DNA of 64,000 nucleotides, from contig CATXOC010000003.1 of NCBI GenBank assembly GCA_958399925.1, positions 75,546 to 139,545 of the forward strand, in the 5' to 3' direction. Shown here piece after piece: positions 8,294-18,105 of the stretch; position 1 is the first letter of the stretch; each line of letters opens with the position of its first letter. The position numbers were made by a program, and so were the translations under genes. This DNA comes from an uncultured Candidatus Saccharibacteria bacterium (GTDB lineage Bacteria; Patescibacteriota; Saccharimonadia; Saccharimonadales; Saccharimonadaceae). The notes beneath the pieces were generated by a model, which was not told the DNA's origin, made no database searches, and saw nothing but the letters and a program-made list of their open reading frames with translations.

Positions 8294-10440
8294 ACTTCTC
8301 CTTTTGCATAGAAATTATTATACTTACTAAAAACTCCGACCTTACGGCCGGATTGGATATTCTTAGTATACCTAATGTTGCCATTTAACGCAATAGTTTC
8401 ATCATCTAAGGCTACGTGATATACACCAGCTGCTAGCCCACTAAAGTTATATTGACCGTTATTATCAGTGGTAGATGCAGCTACTTCGTGATTGTCAGCA
8501 TCTAATAGAACAACTTTGGTATTAGCTAGAGCATAATTAGACATAACAGCGTTGTCACTAATTAAGCTACGATTTAAATACAGAACCCCCTTAATGGTAC
8601 TATCATGTGCAACACGCAAGTTTAAGATTGCTCTAGCAACATAACTCTCACCCGTGTAGCTATTCTTAATGCCATAGCAGAATGTTACAGTATTTTTATT
8701 GTAATTAGCTGGTAATGTATAGTTGACTCGTTTGCCATCACTGCTAATTTTAAAGTTTCCAGTGGGTCGTCGACATTCATCAGTATCAAGCACGCTATTA
8801 ATAATCAGCCGGTCATCATTGACACCATTCGAGCCTCTCTGACTGGATAGTAGATTCAAGCTATATTCCTGAGATTTACTGATGTTATCAACATTCAGAT
8901 CGATATTTCTATCCTTAATTACCGCCGGATGCCACAGCCGAACCTCTTTATTAACCACATCATTAGGATTAGCAATTCGAAAAGTTTGTTTGTCAGATAC
9001 TAGTCCAGTATCATTGGCTGTCATAGAATAATCCAAGTCACCAGCCGGCAACTTTTTAAATGCAAATTTGCCGTCAACTATTGACACACTCTTGGCTCTA
9101 GGCTCGCTATACATGCGTTGAAAATAATCTGTTTCGAGATTAGCTGCTCCAGTCGTCAATGATTCATTATCATCCTTTTGTTTGTTTAGATTTCTGTCGA
9201 CATACGCCACGCCCTGGATTTCTGCAGTTTCCTTGGGCTTAATCGTCACATTAATTTTAGCTTCGTTATCTAATGTAGCTACCCTACTAAAATATTTCTC
9301 AGGGTCAGTCAAATCACCTAACGAGCTACGGCTTACTCGACGCACCCGTTCTTTTGCTTTCTCGATAACCAATGTTCGTTGATAGCTAGTGTCAATCTTG
9401 TAGCAAATTGTATCATGACCGTACGACCCAGGATTTGTATCATAACTAACACTATGGTACGTTTCTCTATTCGCGCCTACGTCCTGACTATAATCATTTC
9501 GCGTGGCACGCCCTAATGTCGGACTACACTGGGTGTTGATCCCATCAACCGCTAGCATCTTACCGTCGACACCATTTGGGCCCAGGTCATTATCTAGCAC
9601 TTTGACGTCGCTAGTTGTTGTCTCGCCAATTTTATCAATATCAATCTGTAGATCGTCATCTCGAGCATGTAGTGCTTTAACCATTTTGAAATTATTATCA
9701 TCAAATAGACACAAATTTAGTTTGTCGGTAGAACTGTCATTGCAACCAACCAGAGGATCACTGAGTACGTCTAAGGTTAAATAGCTATATGGACGAATCG
9801 GTCTATAAGTATTTCCCGTGTAGCCAGGCTGTACTTCAGCAGTCACAACATACCTACCTAACGGCACGTTTCTCATTTCCCATATGCCATAGTCGCCTTC
9901 AGTACGTGTTTTACCAAAGAGCGATATTTTACCTGTCATCAAACCAATACTCCAAACATATATATTCCAACCCGAGCGATCATGGTTGTGTGGATTATCG
10001 TTTTGTTTATAATCAAGGTTATAATCTATCCATACATCACCGCGTAGAATATGACGGCCGGTTTTTGGTAGCTCAATATCCAAGTTAACTCTACCTATTT
10101 TGACTATTCCTCCTTTAGTTGTAGCTTCATAGCAGAAAGTGTCTTTGCCATCCGTAAATGGTTTTACTTTATATTCTATAGTGTGATCATCATGAATCGA
10201 TACGCCTTCAGCCAATTTAGCGGCTATGCAGTCTCCGTTTGCAATATTTACTTTTTTGATTCGATCGCCCTTAGGCAAAATCGTTTCAGGCAAAGTTATA
10301 CGCAAAGACTCACTAAGCAAATCTCTCAATGTAACATCAGTGTTATAGGTAGCATACGTGTTCTTACTAGGTGCAGCAAATACAGGGCAGCTCAACACAG
10401 ATAGCACACCCACCAAAAGCACCGCCCACCTTAACTTCAT
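8281..10440 (-). CDS. Secreted modular protein with three Ig-like/SdrD-B-like repeats
   Basis: 719-aa exported protein without a recognised C-terminal anchor. Residues 1-23 form a signal peptide (cleavage near VFA/APS; the Cys18 context VLSC could also be read as a lipobox). The rest consists of three copies of a two-part module. Part A (about 30-125, 265-400, 505-610) carries a cysteine pair (Cys71/103, 305/346, 556/588), the second always in a T(F/I)CY motif. Part B resembles SdrD B / Cna-B / SpaA folds and begins RGDVWIDYN, QGVAYVDRN or KGVLYLNRS. The last B part has the typical DNNGQYNFSGLAAGVYHV sequence. Likely an adhesin or surface-bound protein. Its 3' end overlaps nusA, an odd partner. 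The exact role is unknown. Confidence 0.85.
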   Translation of the reverse strand: MKLRWAVLLVGVLSVLSCPVFAAPSKNTYATYNTDVTLRDLLSESLRITLPETILPKGDRIKKVNIANGDCIAAKLAEGVSIHDDHTIEYKVKPFTDGKDTFCYEATTKGGIVKIGRVNLDIELPKTGRHILRGDVWIDYNLDYKQNDNPHNHDRSGWNIYVWSIGLMTGKISLFGKTRTEGDYGIWEMRNVPLGRYVVTAEVQPGYTGNTYRPIRPYSYLTLDVLSDPLVGCNDSSTDKLNLCLFDDNNFKMVKALHARDDDLQIDIDKIGETTTSDVKVLDNDLGPNGVDGKMLAVDGINTQCSPTLGRATRNDYSQDVGANRETYHSVSYDTNPGSYGHDTICYKIDTSYQRTLVIEKAKERVRRVSRSSLGDLTDPEKYFSRVATLDNEAKINVTIKPKETAEIQGVAYVDRNLNKQKDDNESLTTGAANLETDYFQRMYSEPRAKSVSIVDGKFAFKKLPAGDLDYSMTANDTGLVSDKQTFRIANPNDVVNKEVRLWHPAVIKDRNIDLNVDNISKSQEYSLNLLSSQRGSNGVNDDRLIINSVLDTDECRRPTGNFKISSDGKRVNYTLPANYNKNTVTFCYGIKNSYTGESYVARAILNLRVAHDSTIKGVLYLNRSLISDNAVMSNYALANTKVVLLDADNHEVAASTTDNNGQYNFSGLAAGVYHVALDDETIALNGNIRYTKNIQSGRKVGVFSKYNNFYAKGEVWKD

Positions 10441-10447
10441 AAGCTAT

Positions 10448-10456
10448 ATTTTAGCA
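10448..10456 (-). promoter_or_regulatory. Promoter of secreted modular protein-nusA unit (leaderless)
   Basis: TGC-TAAAAT, ending 7 nt before ATG 10440. Confidence 0.6.
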
Positions 10457-10507
10457 CTTATGCCAAGTTATAGCCATATTTTCTCAAGGATTTATTCAGA
10501 ATTGTAC

Positions 10508-13500
10508 CTATTTCACCCGTACACATTCCTTGCCAAAGATATTTGCAGCCGCATCGATTAATTGTTGGCAGGCGTTGATACCAAACGGCATTTTAACCGC
10601 TGATTTCTTATCCTTGCCCAGCACCAATATAGCCTGATCCTTACCAGTATATTCCGATAATTTCTGTTTCAAGGCCATCAACGAATTACCGTCCGAAGGA
10701 TCTTTAACTAACACATACATTCGCTTCGGCTCAGCCGTATCAACTACATTATATTGCGACATGTCAATCGGCGGCGCTTTGTACGCCGGCGCCTCCGCGG
10801 CATATGATGAACCACCGCCATAGCTACCACCACCGTGATAACTACCACCAGAGCCCTTCGAGTCGCCATTATGCCCACCCTGTTTACCGCGCTTACTCCA
10901 TTTGTTACGCTGACCAACAGTCGACATATCAACTGGGCCTTTTTTAGTGCCAGTTGACAGATAGCCGTTTAGTATATCATCGGTAATCACCTCAATTCGG
11001 TCAGCAATAATTGATGGATCAGGTTGCTTGTTGCCCTCGCGATCCTTGCCGCTCACTCGCCCAACTACCTTTAGCACCGCCGACGGATCCAAATCTTTCG
11101 GCATGCTTTCGTATACACGTGGGAACACCACTACCTCAATATCCTTGGTCTTATCTTCTATTCCTAGAAAAGCCATCTTACTGCCAGATTTCGTCGTCAG
11201 TATACGCTGTCTGGCAACTAGGCCACCGATAGTCGCTAGTGCACCATCCTGATCAGAAGTAATGCTACCAATTGGATTCATCTGTTCTTCGAAGAAGGTT
11301 TCGTAACGATCTAGCGGATGCGCCGATAAATATAGACCCAACAGCTCGCGCTCCCAACCTAGCTGTTCCTTATCGCTAGCTTGACTCGGCGATGGCACCA
11401 TATCGAGGTGCGATTGCGCCCGTTCCATTTCGCTAGAATCACCTAACATCGAGAACAAGTTAGCCTGCCCCGACGCCGCCTCTTTTTGATATTTCTGCGC
11501 AAAGGAAATAATTGAGTCTAGGTTAAATAACAGATCTGAACGACTGCCGATAAAGCCATTCGGTAGTGGTTTTTCCAGCCGGAAGCAGTCGAAGGCGCCA
11601 GCTTTAATCAAAGACTCGTAGACTTTACGGTTGCAAACACGACTATTAACTCGCTTCGCGAAATCCTCTAATGACGCAAATGGCCCATCCTTCTTTTTTG
11701 CCAGAATATCCTCGATAGCGGTACCACCAACGCCTTTAATAGCGCCTAGGCCAAAACGAATTTTGTTAGTGCCTGGCACAACAGCAAACTCGTTAAAAGA
11801 CTCGTTGATATCAGGACACACCACCTGCAGTCCTAGTTTCTTGCACTCGGTAATTTCGATTGTTAGACGATCGGTATTGTCTGAATCACTGGTCATCAAA
11901 GCTGCCATATAAGCATCAGGATAGTGCGCCTTTAGGTACGCAGTCCAATAAGCAATTAGTCCATAGCACGCAGCATGTGATTTATTAAAACAGTACGACG
12001 CAAAATCCTCTAGCTCAAGCCAAAACTTCTCCATCACTTCACGGCTTGCACCTACCTTCTCGATAGCACCTTCAATAAAAGCCGGCTTCATTTTCTCGAG
12101 CAGCTTAATCTTCTTCTTTGCCACTGCTTTACGTAGAGTGTCAGCCTGACCACCTGTAAAGCCACAGCATGTCTTAGAAATCATCATGAACTGCTCTTGA
12201 TAGACCAAGACACCGTAGGTCTCTTCGAGCTGTGGTTTCATCGAAGGGTGTGGATAAGAGATTGGCTCTTCACCGTGTTTACGTTTAATGAAAGTATCTA
12301 TAAACTGCATTGGGCCCGGACGATAGAGCGCCACCATTGCAATAATATCCTCAAAATGAGTCGGTTTAAGCTCCTTCAGATAGCGTTTCATGCCCGCCGA
12401 TTCGAGCTGGAATACACCAGTCGTATCACCACGTTGCAGTAGCTTGTATGTTTTCTCGTCATCAAGTGGTAAATGTGTTAGATCAACATTTTCATGGTAG
12501 ACCTTGCGAATAATACGGCGACAGTTATCAATAATCGTAAGGTTTGATAGACCCAAGAAGTCCATTTTTAGTAAACCCATTTCCTCAACCTGCGGCGCTG
12601 GGAATTGCGTCGACACGACGCCCTTCTGTGCCCACTCTAGCGGAATAATATCAATTAATGGCTCTGGCGCAATCACAATACCACAGGCATGCACACCGTG
12701 ACTACGAATCGTGCCCTCCAGTTGCATTGAATAGTCGTAGACCTGCTTAGCCGTCGGATTAGTCTCGTACTCTTTTCGCATGTCGGGGTCAGACTTTAAC
12801 ATGTCTTTCAGTGTACCTATATGCGCCGACTGTGGACCGGTTGGCACCAATTTACTCAAGCGATCAGCTTCGGCATACGGTACCTGTAATACACGTGCCA
12901 CATCCCGCACTGCTGAACGCGACGCCATAGTGCCAAATGCCACAATGTTACATACATGGTCATGGCCATATTTATCAGCACAATATTCAATAATTGCATC
13001 ACGGCAGGTGTCCTGCATATCCACATCGATATCAGGCATCGATATGCGATCTGGGTTCAAAAAACGCTCAAACAGCAAATTATATTTTAGTGGATCAAGG
13101 TCGGTAATACGAATACCATACGACACAATAGACCCAGCAGCCGAACCGCGCCCCGGACCAAAAACATAGCCTTGATTCTTACCCCAGTTAATAAAGTCCT
13201 GCACGATTAAGAAATAGCCCTCGTATCCCATCGATCCAATCACGCCCAGCTCCATCTCTACGCGCTCGCGTACCGCGTCAGGCAACATTGGCTTAATATC
13301 TTCAACCTTGTATTTCTCGGCTTCTTCTAGTGTCATGCCGTTATAGCGCACTAGCAGACCTTGATACACCAACTTATGAAAATAACTGTGTTCAGTTTCG
13401 CCCTCTGGGATACCCGGAAACTTCGGAATCAGGATACGCCCCAGCTCAATCTCAACATTACAACGGTCAGCTACCTTACGCGTGTTGATAATAGCTTCAG

Positions 13501-14335
13501 GACAGTCGTCCTTCCAATGGTCAATAATATCGCGCGGATCAGTTAAGTGTAGCTCGAAGTCAGACAGCGACATACGATTAGTGTCCGACAAGAATGATCC
13601 CGTGCCAACACATAGTAGAATTTCATGCGCCTTCTGATACTCGTGAGTTAGATAGTGTCCATCGCAAGTTACTACCAGTGGAATATCCAGCTCTTTGCTC
13701 ATCTTCATCAAGCCATTATTGATGGTTTCTTGTACCTTCCAGTGTGTATGACTCTTAGGGTGACCATGATCCTGCATCTCTAGATAATAGCGATCACCGA
13801 ATACAGATTTGTACCACTTAGCAATCTCAACTGCTTTATCATAGTCACCAGTCTTTAGAGCCACGCCGACTTCGCCCGATGCACAACCTGATAACACAAT
13901 TAGTCCATCATTGTATTTTTCTAGCAGCTCATGATCAACGCGCGGCTTATAATACATACCTTCAAGATTAGCCGTCGAGCTAAGACGCATCAGGTTCTTA
14001 AAGCCGGCATTATTCATAGCCAGTACAGTCAAGTGAAAACGTTGTTTGTCCTTCGCAGGATCGCGATCACGCATGCGTCGTGCTGCTACATAAGTCTCGA
14101 TACCTAGAATCGGCTTAATACCCGAAGCCTTAGCTTTCTTGTAGTAGTCAAGTACACCAGAAAGAGTGCCGTGGTCTGTAATAGCCGCGGTATCCATGCC
14201 GAATTCTTTACACTTATCAATCAAGTCTTGCAATTGTGTCAGACCATCCAGCACGCTATACGTCGTGTGGTTGTGTAGATGCACAAAATCGCTCGGCTTC
14301 CAGTCATAATTTTTGTAATCAACACCCTCACTCAT
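10508..14335 (-). CDS. dnaE: DNA polymerase III alpha subunit DnaE
   Basis: Replicative DNA polymerase. The 1275-aa protein has an N-terminal PHP domain in which all nine residues of the metal cluster known from DnaE1 proofreading polymerases can be matched (HLHNH, VLDG, TDHG, IETY, FHLT, SGCASG, CDGHYL). This suggests an active built-in 3'-5' exonuclease. The Pol III core follows, with catalytic PDIDVD, then a helix-hairpin-helix region and an OB fold. A glycine/serine-rich low-complexity linker (about residues 1148-1179) separates the OB fold from the C-terminal domain and is unusual. Of two ATGs, 14341 lies 2 nt from the -10 box and cannot be transcribed, so 14335 (MSEGVDY) is chosen. Confidence 0.96.
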   Translation of the reverse strand: MSEGVDYKNYDWKPSDFVHLHNHTTYSVLDGLTQLQDLIDKCKEFGMDTAAITDHGTLSGVLDYYKKAKASGIKPILGIETYVAARRMRDRDPAKDKQRFHLTVLAMNNAGFKNLMRLSSTANLEGMYYKPRVDHELLEKYNDGLIVLSGCASGEVGVALKTGDYDKAVEIAKWYKSVFGDRYYLEMQDHGHPKSHTHWKVQETINNGLMKMSKELDIPLVVTCDGHYLTHEYQKAHEILLCVGTGSFLSDTNRMSLSDFELHLTDPRDIIDHWKDDCPEAIINTRKVADRCNVEIELGRILIPKFPGIPEGETEHSYFHKLVYQGLLVRYNGMTLEEAEKYKVEDIKPMLPDAVRERVEMELGVIGSMGYEGYFLIVQDFINWGKNQGYVFGPGRGSAAGSIVSYGIRITDLDPLKYNLLFERFLNPDRISMPDIDVDMQDTCRDAIIEYCADKYGHDHVCNIVAFGTMASRSAVRDVARVLQVPYAEADRLSKLVPTGPQSAHIGTLKDMLKSDPDMRKEYETNPTAKQVYDYSMQLEGTIRSHGVHACGIVIAPEPLIDIIPLEWAQKGVVSTQFPAPQVEEMGLLKMDFLGLSNLTIIDNCRRIIRKVYHENVDLTHLPLDDEKTYKLLQRGDTTGVFQLESAGMKRYLKELKPTHFEDIIAMVALYRPGPMQFIDTFIKRKHGEEPISYPHPSMKPQLEETYGVLVYQEQFMMISKTCCGFTGGQADTLRKAVAKKKIKLLEKMKPAFIEGAIEKVGASREVMEKFWLELEDFASYCFNKSHAACYGLIAYWTAYLKAHYPDAYMAALMTSDSDNTDRLTIEITECKKLGLQVVCPDINESFNEFAVVPGTNKIRFGLGAIKGVGGTAIEDILAKKKDGPFASLEDFAKRVNSRVCNRKVYESLIKAGAFDCFRLEKPLPNGFIGSRSDLLFNLDSIISFAQKYQKEAASGQANLFSMLGDSSEMERAQSHLDMVPSPSQASDKEQLGWERELLGLYLSAHPLDRYETFFEEQMNPIGSITSDQDGALATIGGLVARQRILTTKSGSKMAFLGIEDKTKDIEVVVFPRVYESMPKDLDPSAVLKVVGRVSGKDREGNKQPDPSIIADRIEVITDDILNGYLSTGTKKGPVDMSTVGQRNKWSKRGKQGGHNGDSKGSGGSYHGGGSYGGGSSYAAEAPAYKAPPIDMSQYNVVDTAEPKRMYVLVKDPSDGNSLMALKQKLSEYTGKDQAILVLGKDKKSAVKMPFGINACQQLIDAAANIFGKECVRVK

Positions 14336-14343
14336 TACCATAA

Positions 14344-14352
14344 ATTATAACA
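14344..14352 (-). promoter_or_regulatory. dnaE extended -10 promoter (leaderless)
   Basis: TGT-TATAAT, ending 8 nt before ATG 14335. Confidence 0.65.
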
Positions 14353-14409
14353 CAAGTAGACTACTCTTCCGTATGAAGACTTAGCTGGCTGTCTATAGCA
14401 AATCACAAA

Positions 14410-14700
14410 TTACTTTCGATACTCTACCGAGTGAATAAGCGGATCAGTTACCGCTTTCATCCACGGGAAGAAATCAGTAGTCTTACTGACCACCCATAAC
14501 ATAACCGCCACCACAATGGTACCGCCGATAAAAGTACCTAAGCCGAAGGCGATACCGCGTAAAAAATTTGTCAAAACTACTTTATTACGATTAGCAACAT
14601 AAACGTCCTCGATTAGCTCTTGTAGTTCATTGCGCTGCGACTCTGTAAAACCTTTTGACTTAGGCTGTTTAATAGCTGCGCTGGTAGACGGTTTATTCAT
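14410..14700 (-). CDS. Small single-pass membrane protein, DUF5665-like
   Basis: 96-aa protein with a polar N-terminus (about 1-45) and one hydrophobic segment (about 48-72, RGIAFGLGTFIGGTIVV), which resembles the DUF5665 family of unknown function. The ATG at 14700 lies 6 nt after TGC-TATAAT, so it is probably leaderless and transcribed apart from the YtxH operon, whose terminator lies just upstream (14714-14746). dnaE lies downstream, 69 bp away, with its own promoter. Confidence 0.75.
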   Translation of the reverse strand: MNKPSTSAAIKQPKSKGFTESQRNELQELIEDVYVANRNKVVLTNFLRGIAFGLGTFIGGTIVVAVMLWVVSKTTDFFPWMKAVTDPLIHSVEYRK

Positions 14701-14706
14701 AATGGC

Positions 14707-14715
14707 ATTATAGCA
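14707..14715 (-). promoter_or_regulatory. Promoter of DUF5665-like gene (leaderless)
   Basis: TGC-TATAAT, ending 6 nt before ATG 14700. It abuts the U-tract of the preceding terminator. Confidence 0.65.
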
Positions 14716-14746
14716 AAAACTTCCCCTTCCGTCAGGAAGGGGAAGT
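14714..14746 (-). terminator. Rho-independent terminator of the YtxH operon
   Basis: A 12-bp perfect stem (ACTTCCCCTTCC / GGAAGGGGAAGT) with a 4-nt loop, followed on the minus strand by a run of five T. It lies 28 bp after the YtxH stop codon. Confidence 0.9.
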
Positions 14747-14773
14747 AACTAACAGATTAGCAAATACTACCGT

Positions 14774-15109
14774 CTATTCTTCATCTAGTTCACGCTTGAT
14801 GTCGTGCTTAGTCTTTTTGGCTTCTTTTATAGCCGCCTTCTTCTCTTTGTCAAAGAATTTCTTAGTATCTTCAACGCGAGCCGAAGTAAACTCCTTTGCA
14901 TCATCTAACTTATCCGAGGCAAAATCCTTAGCATCAGCTAGCTTATCACTAGCTGTATCTTTTAGTTCGCCTGCCTTACGGCTGATATCAGCACGAGTTT
15001 CCTTACCTGACTTTGGCGCAGCTAAAATACCAGCAATTGCACCAGCTGCCATACCAATTAGAGCGCCGATGGCAAACTTACCTGCACCAGAGCTTCTCTT
15101 CTCAGTCAT
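14774..15109 (-). CDS. YtxH-like general stress/envelope protein
   Basis: 111-aa protein with an N-terminal Gly/Ala-rich membrane segment (IGALIGMAAGAIAGILAAP, about 14-32) followed by the KSGKETR motif typical of YtxH proteins. A highly charged helical tail contains repeated DKLxDAKxFxS units (about 52-90), suggesting an amphipathic or coiled helix. Strong Shine-Dalgarno (AAGGAGG, 7 nt before the ATG). It overlaps the preceding small gene by 8 nt and is the last gene of a three-gene operon ended by the terminator at 14714-14746. Confidence 0.85.
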   Translation of the reverse strand: MTEKRSSGAGKFAIGALIGMAAGAIAGILAAPKSGKETRADISRKAGELKDTASDKLADAKDFASDKLDDAKEFTSARVEDTKKFFDKEKKAAIKEAKKTKHDIKRELDEE

Positions 15110-15383
15110 TTTGTGTCCTCCTTTTTGTTATATAACTACGTATATATTTTACCACAATGCGTGCGATTATAGTAGGTCTGGCTAGCTGCCCTAGCGTTCC
15201 TACTAAGTTACTTAGCCCAGCCGCACCTTCGCGAAGACTATCACTAGCCTCTTCGATATTTTGCGTAATGCGATTAATTCGACAAGATACCTTAATACAC
15301 ATAGCTAACAACACAATCCCCAGTATTAGAAAAATGCCCAGGAATATTGCCAAAATAATTACAAGTATTTGAAATGCATCCAT
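15102..15383 (-). CDS. Small membrane protein of unknown function
   Basis: A 93-aa product from the ATG at 15383, which has a plausible AGGTG ribosome site. An in-frame GTG at 15392 is the alternative start and would give 96 aa. One strong N-terminal transmembrane helix (ILVIILAIFLGIFLILGIVLL) is followed by a helical region with heptad-like spacing (about 40-70) and a basic end. It resembles the small anchor proteins found next to YtxH genes (DUF948-like), but I cannot assign a family firmly. Its 3' end overlaps the YtxH gene, so they are co-translated. Confidence 0.7.
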   Translation of the reverse strand: MDAFQILVIILAIFLGIFLILGIVLLAMCIKVSCRINRITQNIEEASDSLREGAAGLSNLVGTLGQLARPTIIARIVVKYIRSYITKRRTQND

Positions 15384-15402
15384 ATTTAACACCTACAACA
15401 CA

Positions 15403-16050
15403 TTAATAATCATAGCTACCAGTGCCACCGTTAAACTGCTGATATTGAATAGGACTTCTATAGGTTGGAGTAATATCGATATTACTAGTAACAGCAACCG
15501 AAATAATTGATAGTAGCAGCGCTACGCCCGCTATAGCAACACCAACCGTAGGTAGTAAGCTAGGCTTCAACTGAGCTTTCTCGAATTTATCAATCATTAT
15601 GCCAGAGGCATAGGCGCCCGCCGCCAAAGCGAGTGCTGGTAGAAATGTGCCTAGTAGATAGTCATCCCAGTTGTATTGAATCAAGCTAGCCCTTAGAAGC
15701 ATTTCTAATAGAGCGGCTGCTGCGACCGCAACACCAAATATAGCTAGTAGCTTAGCCATAAATTTAGCCACACTGTTAACTTTCTTGTAAAAGTCGCTCG
15801 ATGCCAATTGTGCAGCATCAGCCGAATGAGCCACTTTATTCATGGCATACATCGACACAGCACCAGCCACTGTTGCTATTACAGCCGTATCTACCAAGTC
15901 ACCAATTACAGGTATAGCCATCGATACATTAAAGAATCGCATAATCCCGCCAATCAAAGCTGTGGCGCCTAGTGTCATTGACACGGTAAACCCAATTACA
16001 GTGCCAGCATAGGTCGCATAAAGACTAGCCCCTGGACACTTATTCTCCAT
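15403..16050 (-). CDS. Multi-pass membrane protein of unknown function
   Basis: 215-aa protein with about five or six transmembrane helices (TVIGFTVSMTLGATALIGG; DTAVIATVAGAVSMYAM; LLAIFGVAVAAAALLEML; FLPALALAAGAYASGIM; VGVAIAGVALLLSIISVAV) and a Tyr/Gln/Gly-rich C-terminal tail. The ATG at 16050 has a near-perfect Shine-Dalgarno (AGGAGG, 7 nt upstream). A GTG six bases earlier (16056) is in frame but too close to the ribosome site. It is the first gene of the three-gene operon ending with YtxH. I recognise no family. Confidence 0.75.
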   Translation of the reverse strand: MENKCPGASLYATYAGTVIGFTVSMTLGATALIGGIMRFFNVSMAIPVIGDLVDTAVIATVAGAVSMYAMNKVAHSADAAQLASSDFYKKVNSVAKFMAKLLAIFGVAVAAAALLEMLLRASLIQYNWDDYLLGTFLPALALAAGAYASGIMIDKFEKAQLKPSLLPTVGVAIAGVALLLSIISVAVTSNIDITPTYRSPIQYQQFNGGTGSYDY

Positions 16051-16091
16051 ATTCACTCCTCCTAGTTAAAGCTTATGGCAATATTATATCA

Positions 16092-18092
16092 TCATTTTTT
16101 ACGATGTTCATTAGTTTCGTCCAAACGTCTCTGAATGTCTTGGATAGTATCACGCAAATCGGCTGCTTTTTCGAATTCAAGATTAGCGGCAGCCAGCTCC
16201 ATCTGTGAAGTCAAGTCATCAATTAAGTTCTTATACTCATCGGTCGGAATTTTATTAAGGTTAAGCTTCGGCTTCTTGTCATTATCTTTAGCGGGAATAA
16301 TAGCACGCAGACCCTCGTCAATTGCTTTCGCTACCGAATGCGGTGTAATGCCGTGTTCCTCGTTGTATCGATTCTGAATCGTGCGACGACGCTCGGTCTC
16401 GTCAATAGCCTCACGCATCGAGTCAGTAATCTGATCGCCATACATAATTACCCTACCCTCAACGTTACGAGCAGCACGGCCGATTGTCTGGATTAGCGCC
16501 GGTACGCTACGCAAGAAACCCTCTTTGTCGGCGTCAACAATACACACCAACGATACTTCTGGTAAGTCCAAACCCTCACGCAGCAAATTAATGCCAACCA
16601 GCACGTCGTATACACCCGTACGCAAGTCTTTTAAAATATCGCTACGCTCCAGAGTATCTATATCACTATGGATATACGCTGTTTTTATACCATTCTCAGT
16701 CAAATAATCCGACAGGTCTTCCGCCATGCGCTTTGTCAATGTTGTTACCAGAACACGCTGACCCTTACTAATACAGCTCTGAACCTCATTCATAATGTCA
16801 TCTACCTGATGCTCAGTTGGTCGCACCTCAATCTTTGGATCCAGTAGGCCTGTTGGCCTAATCACCTGCTCGACTGGTTTTGGCGAACGATTTAGTTCAT
16901 ATTCACCCGGGGTAGCACTTACAAACACCACTTGATTAATATGGCCCTCGAACTCACTAAACGTCAGTGGGCGGTTGTCCAATGCGCTCGGCAGACGAAA
17001 ACCATACTCAACCAGCGTTTCCTTGCGTGCACGGTCACCGTTATACATGCCACGCACCTGCGGAATAGTCATGTGTGATTCGTCGATTAGCATTAAGAAA
17101 TCGTCAGGGAAATAATCTAGCAAGGTCGCTGGTTGTTCGCCTGGCTCACGCCCAGTTAGGTAACGCGAGTAATTCTCAATTCCCTTTACGAAGCCAGTCT
17201 GTTCCATCATCTCGACATCATATTTAATTCGCTGAGTTAGACGCTGGGCCTCGAGATACTTTTGATGATCATTGAAGAATTTCACCCGCTCTTCATACTC
17301 ATTCTTAATATTCTGAATAGCATGCTTCAACTTGTCTTCTGGCGTCACGTAGTGACTAGTCGGAAAGATACGCACTTCATCAGGATAGTTCAGCACCTCG
17401 CCTGTTAATGGGTCGATTTCTAGAATTCGCTCGACCTCGTCGCCAAAAAATTCAATGCGGTACGCTGTCTCGCGACCAGAAGGAAAGATGTCGACTGTGT
17501 CGCCACGCACACGAAAAGTACCACGCGCAAAATCCATATCGTTACGGTGGTATTGAATATCATTAAGGTGTCGAATAAATTTCGCCTGCTTGTAGCGTCC
17601 GCCCCGCTGCAAATTAATTGACATTTCAGCATAATCTGCCGGTGAACCAATGCCGTAAATACAACTAACCGATGCTACAATAATAACATCTCGCCTGGTC
17701 AACAGCGCCGAAGTCGCCGCATGACGCAGGCGGTCAATTTCTTCGTTTATGCGGCTGTCTTTCTCGATATAAGTATCGCTACTAGCAATGTAGGCTTCCG
17801 GCTGGTAGTAATCAAAGTAGGATACAAAGTAATGCACCTCATTTTCCGGGAAGAATTGCTTAAACTCTGAAAACAATTGTGCTGCCAGCGTCTTGTTGTG
17901 AGCCAATACCAATGTAGGCTTACCGATATTCTGAATTAAGTTAGCCATTGTAAATGTCTTACCCGACCCAGTGACACCTAATAAGGTTTGAAATTTTTCT
18001 CCGGCACGTAGGCCATTAGTTAATTTAGTAATAGCCTCCGGTTGATCACCGGTTGGTTGAAACTTAGAATGCAGCTTGAATTCATTTGACAT
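16092..18092 (-). CDS. uvrB: Excinuclease ABC subunit B
   Basis: DNA-damage verification helicase of nucleotide excision repair. The 666-aa full-length protein has Walker [14 protein letters not shown], the beta-hairpin region [10 protein letters not shown] that inserts between the strands, helicase motifs including the final QTIGRAARN, and the C-terminal UVR motif ([11 protein letters not shown]) that contacts UvrC. The start codon is 7 nt after a TATAAT box that coincides with the stop codon of the preceding pfkB, so uvrB has its own leaderless promoter. uvrC (42142) and uvrA (49195) are elsewhere in the window. Confidence 0.98.
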   Translation of the reverse strand: MSNEFKLHSKFQPTGDQPEAITKLTNGLRAGEKFQTLLGVTGSGKTFTMANLIQNIGKPTLVLAHNKTLAAQLFSEFKQFFPENEVHYFVSYFDYYQPEAYIASSDTYIEKDSRINEEIDRLRHAATSALLTRRDVIIVASVSCIYGIGSPADYAEMSINLQRGGRYKQAKFIRHLNDIQYHRNDMDFARGTFRVRGDTVDIFPSGRETAYRIEFFGDEVERILEIDPLTGEVLNYPDEVRIFPTSHYVTPEDKLKHAIQNIKNEYEERVKFFNDHQKYLEAQRLTQRIKYDVEMMEQTGFVKGIENYSRYLTGREPGEQPATLLDYFPDDFLMLIDESHMTIPQVRGMYNGDRARKETLVEYGFRLPSALDNRPLTFSEFEGHINQVVFVSATPGEYELNRSPKPVEQVIRPTGLLDPKIEVRPTEHQVDDIMNEVQSCISKGQRVLVTTLTKRMAEDLSDYLTENGIKTAYIHSDIDTLERSDILKDLRTGVYDVLVGINLLREGLDLPEVSLVCIVDADKEGFLRSVPALIQTIGRAARNVEGRVIMYGDQITDSMREAIDETERRRTIQNRYNEEHGITPHSVAKAIDEGLRAIIPAKDNDKKPKLNLNKIPTDEYKNLIDDLTSQMELAAANLEFEKAADLRDTIQDIQRRLDETNEHRKK

Positions 18093-18099
18093 TTATTAT

Positions 18100-18105
18100 A
18101 TTATA
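18100..18105 (-). promoter_or_regulatory. uvrB -10 promoter embedded in the pfkB stop codon
   Basis: TATAAT at 18100-18105 contains the TAA stop (18101-18103) of the pfkB-family gene and ends 7 nt before the uvrB ATG. A second overlapping TATAAT (18095-18100) is too close to the ATG. Confidence 0.6.
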
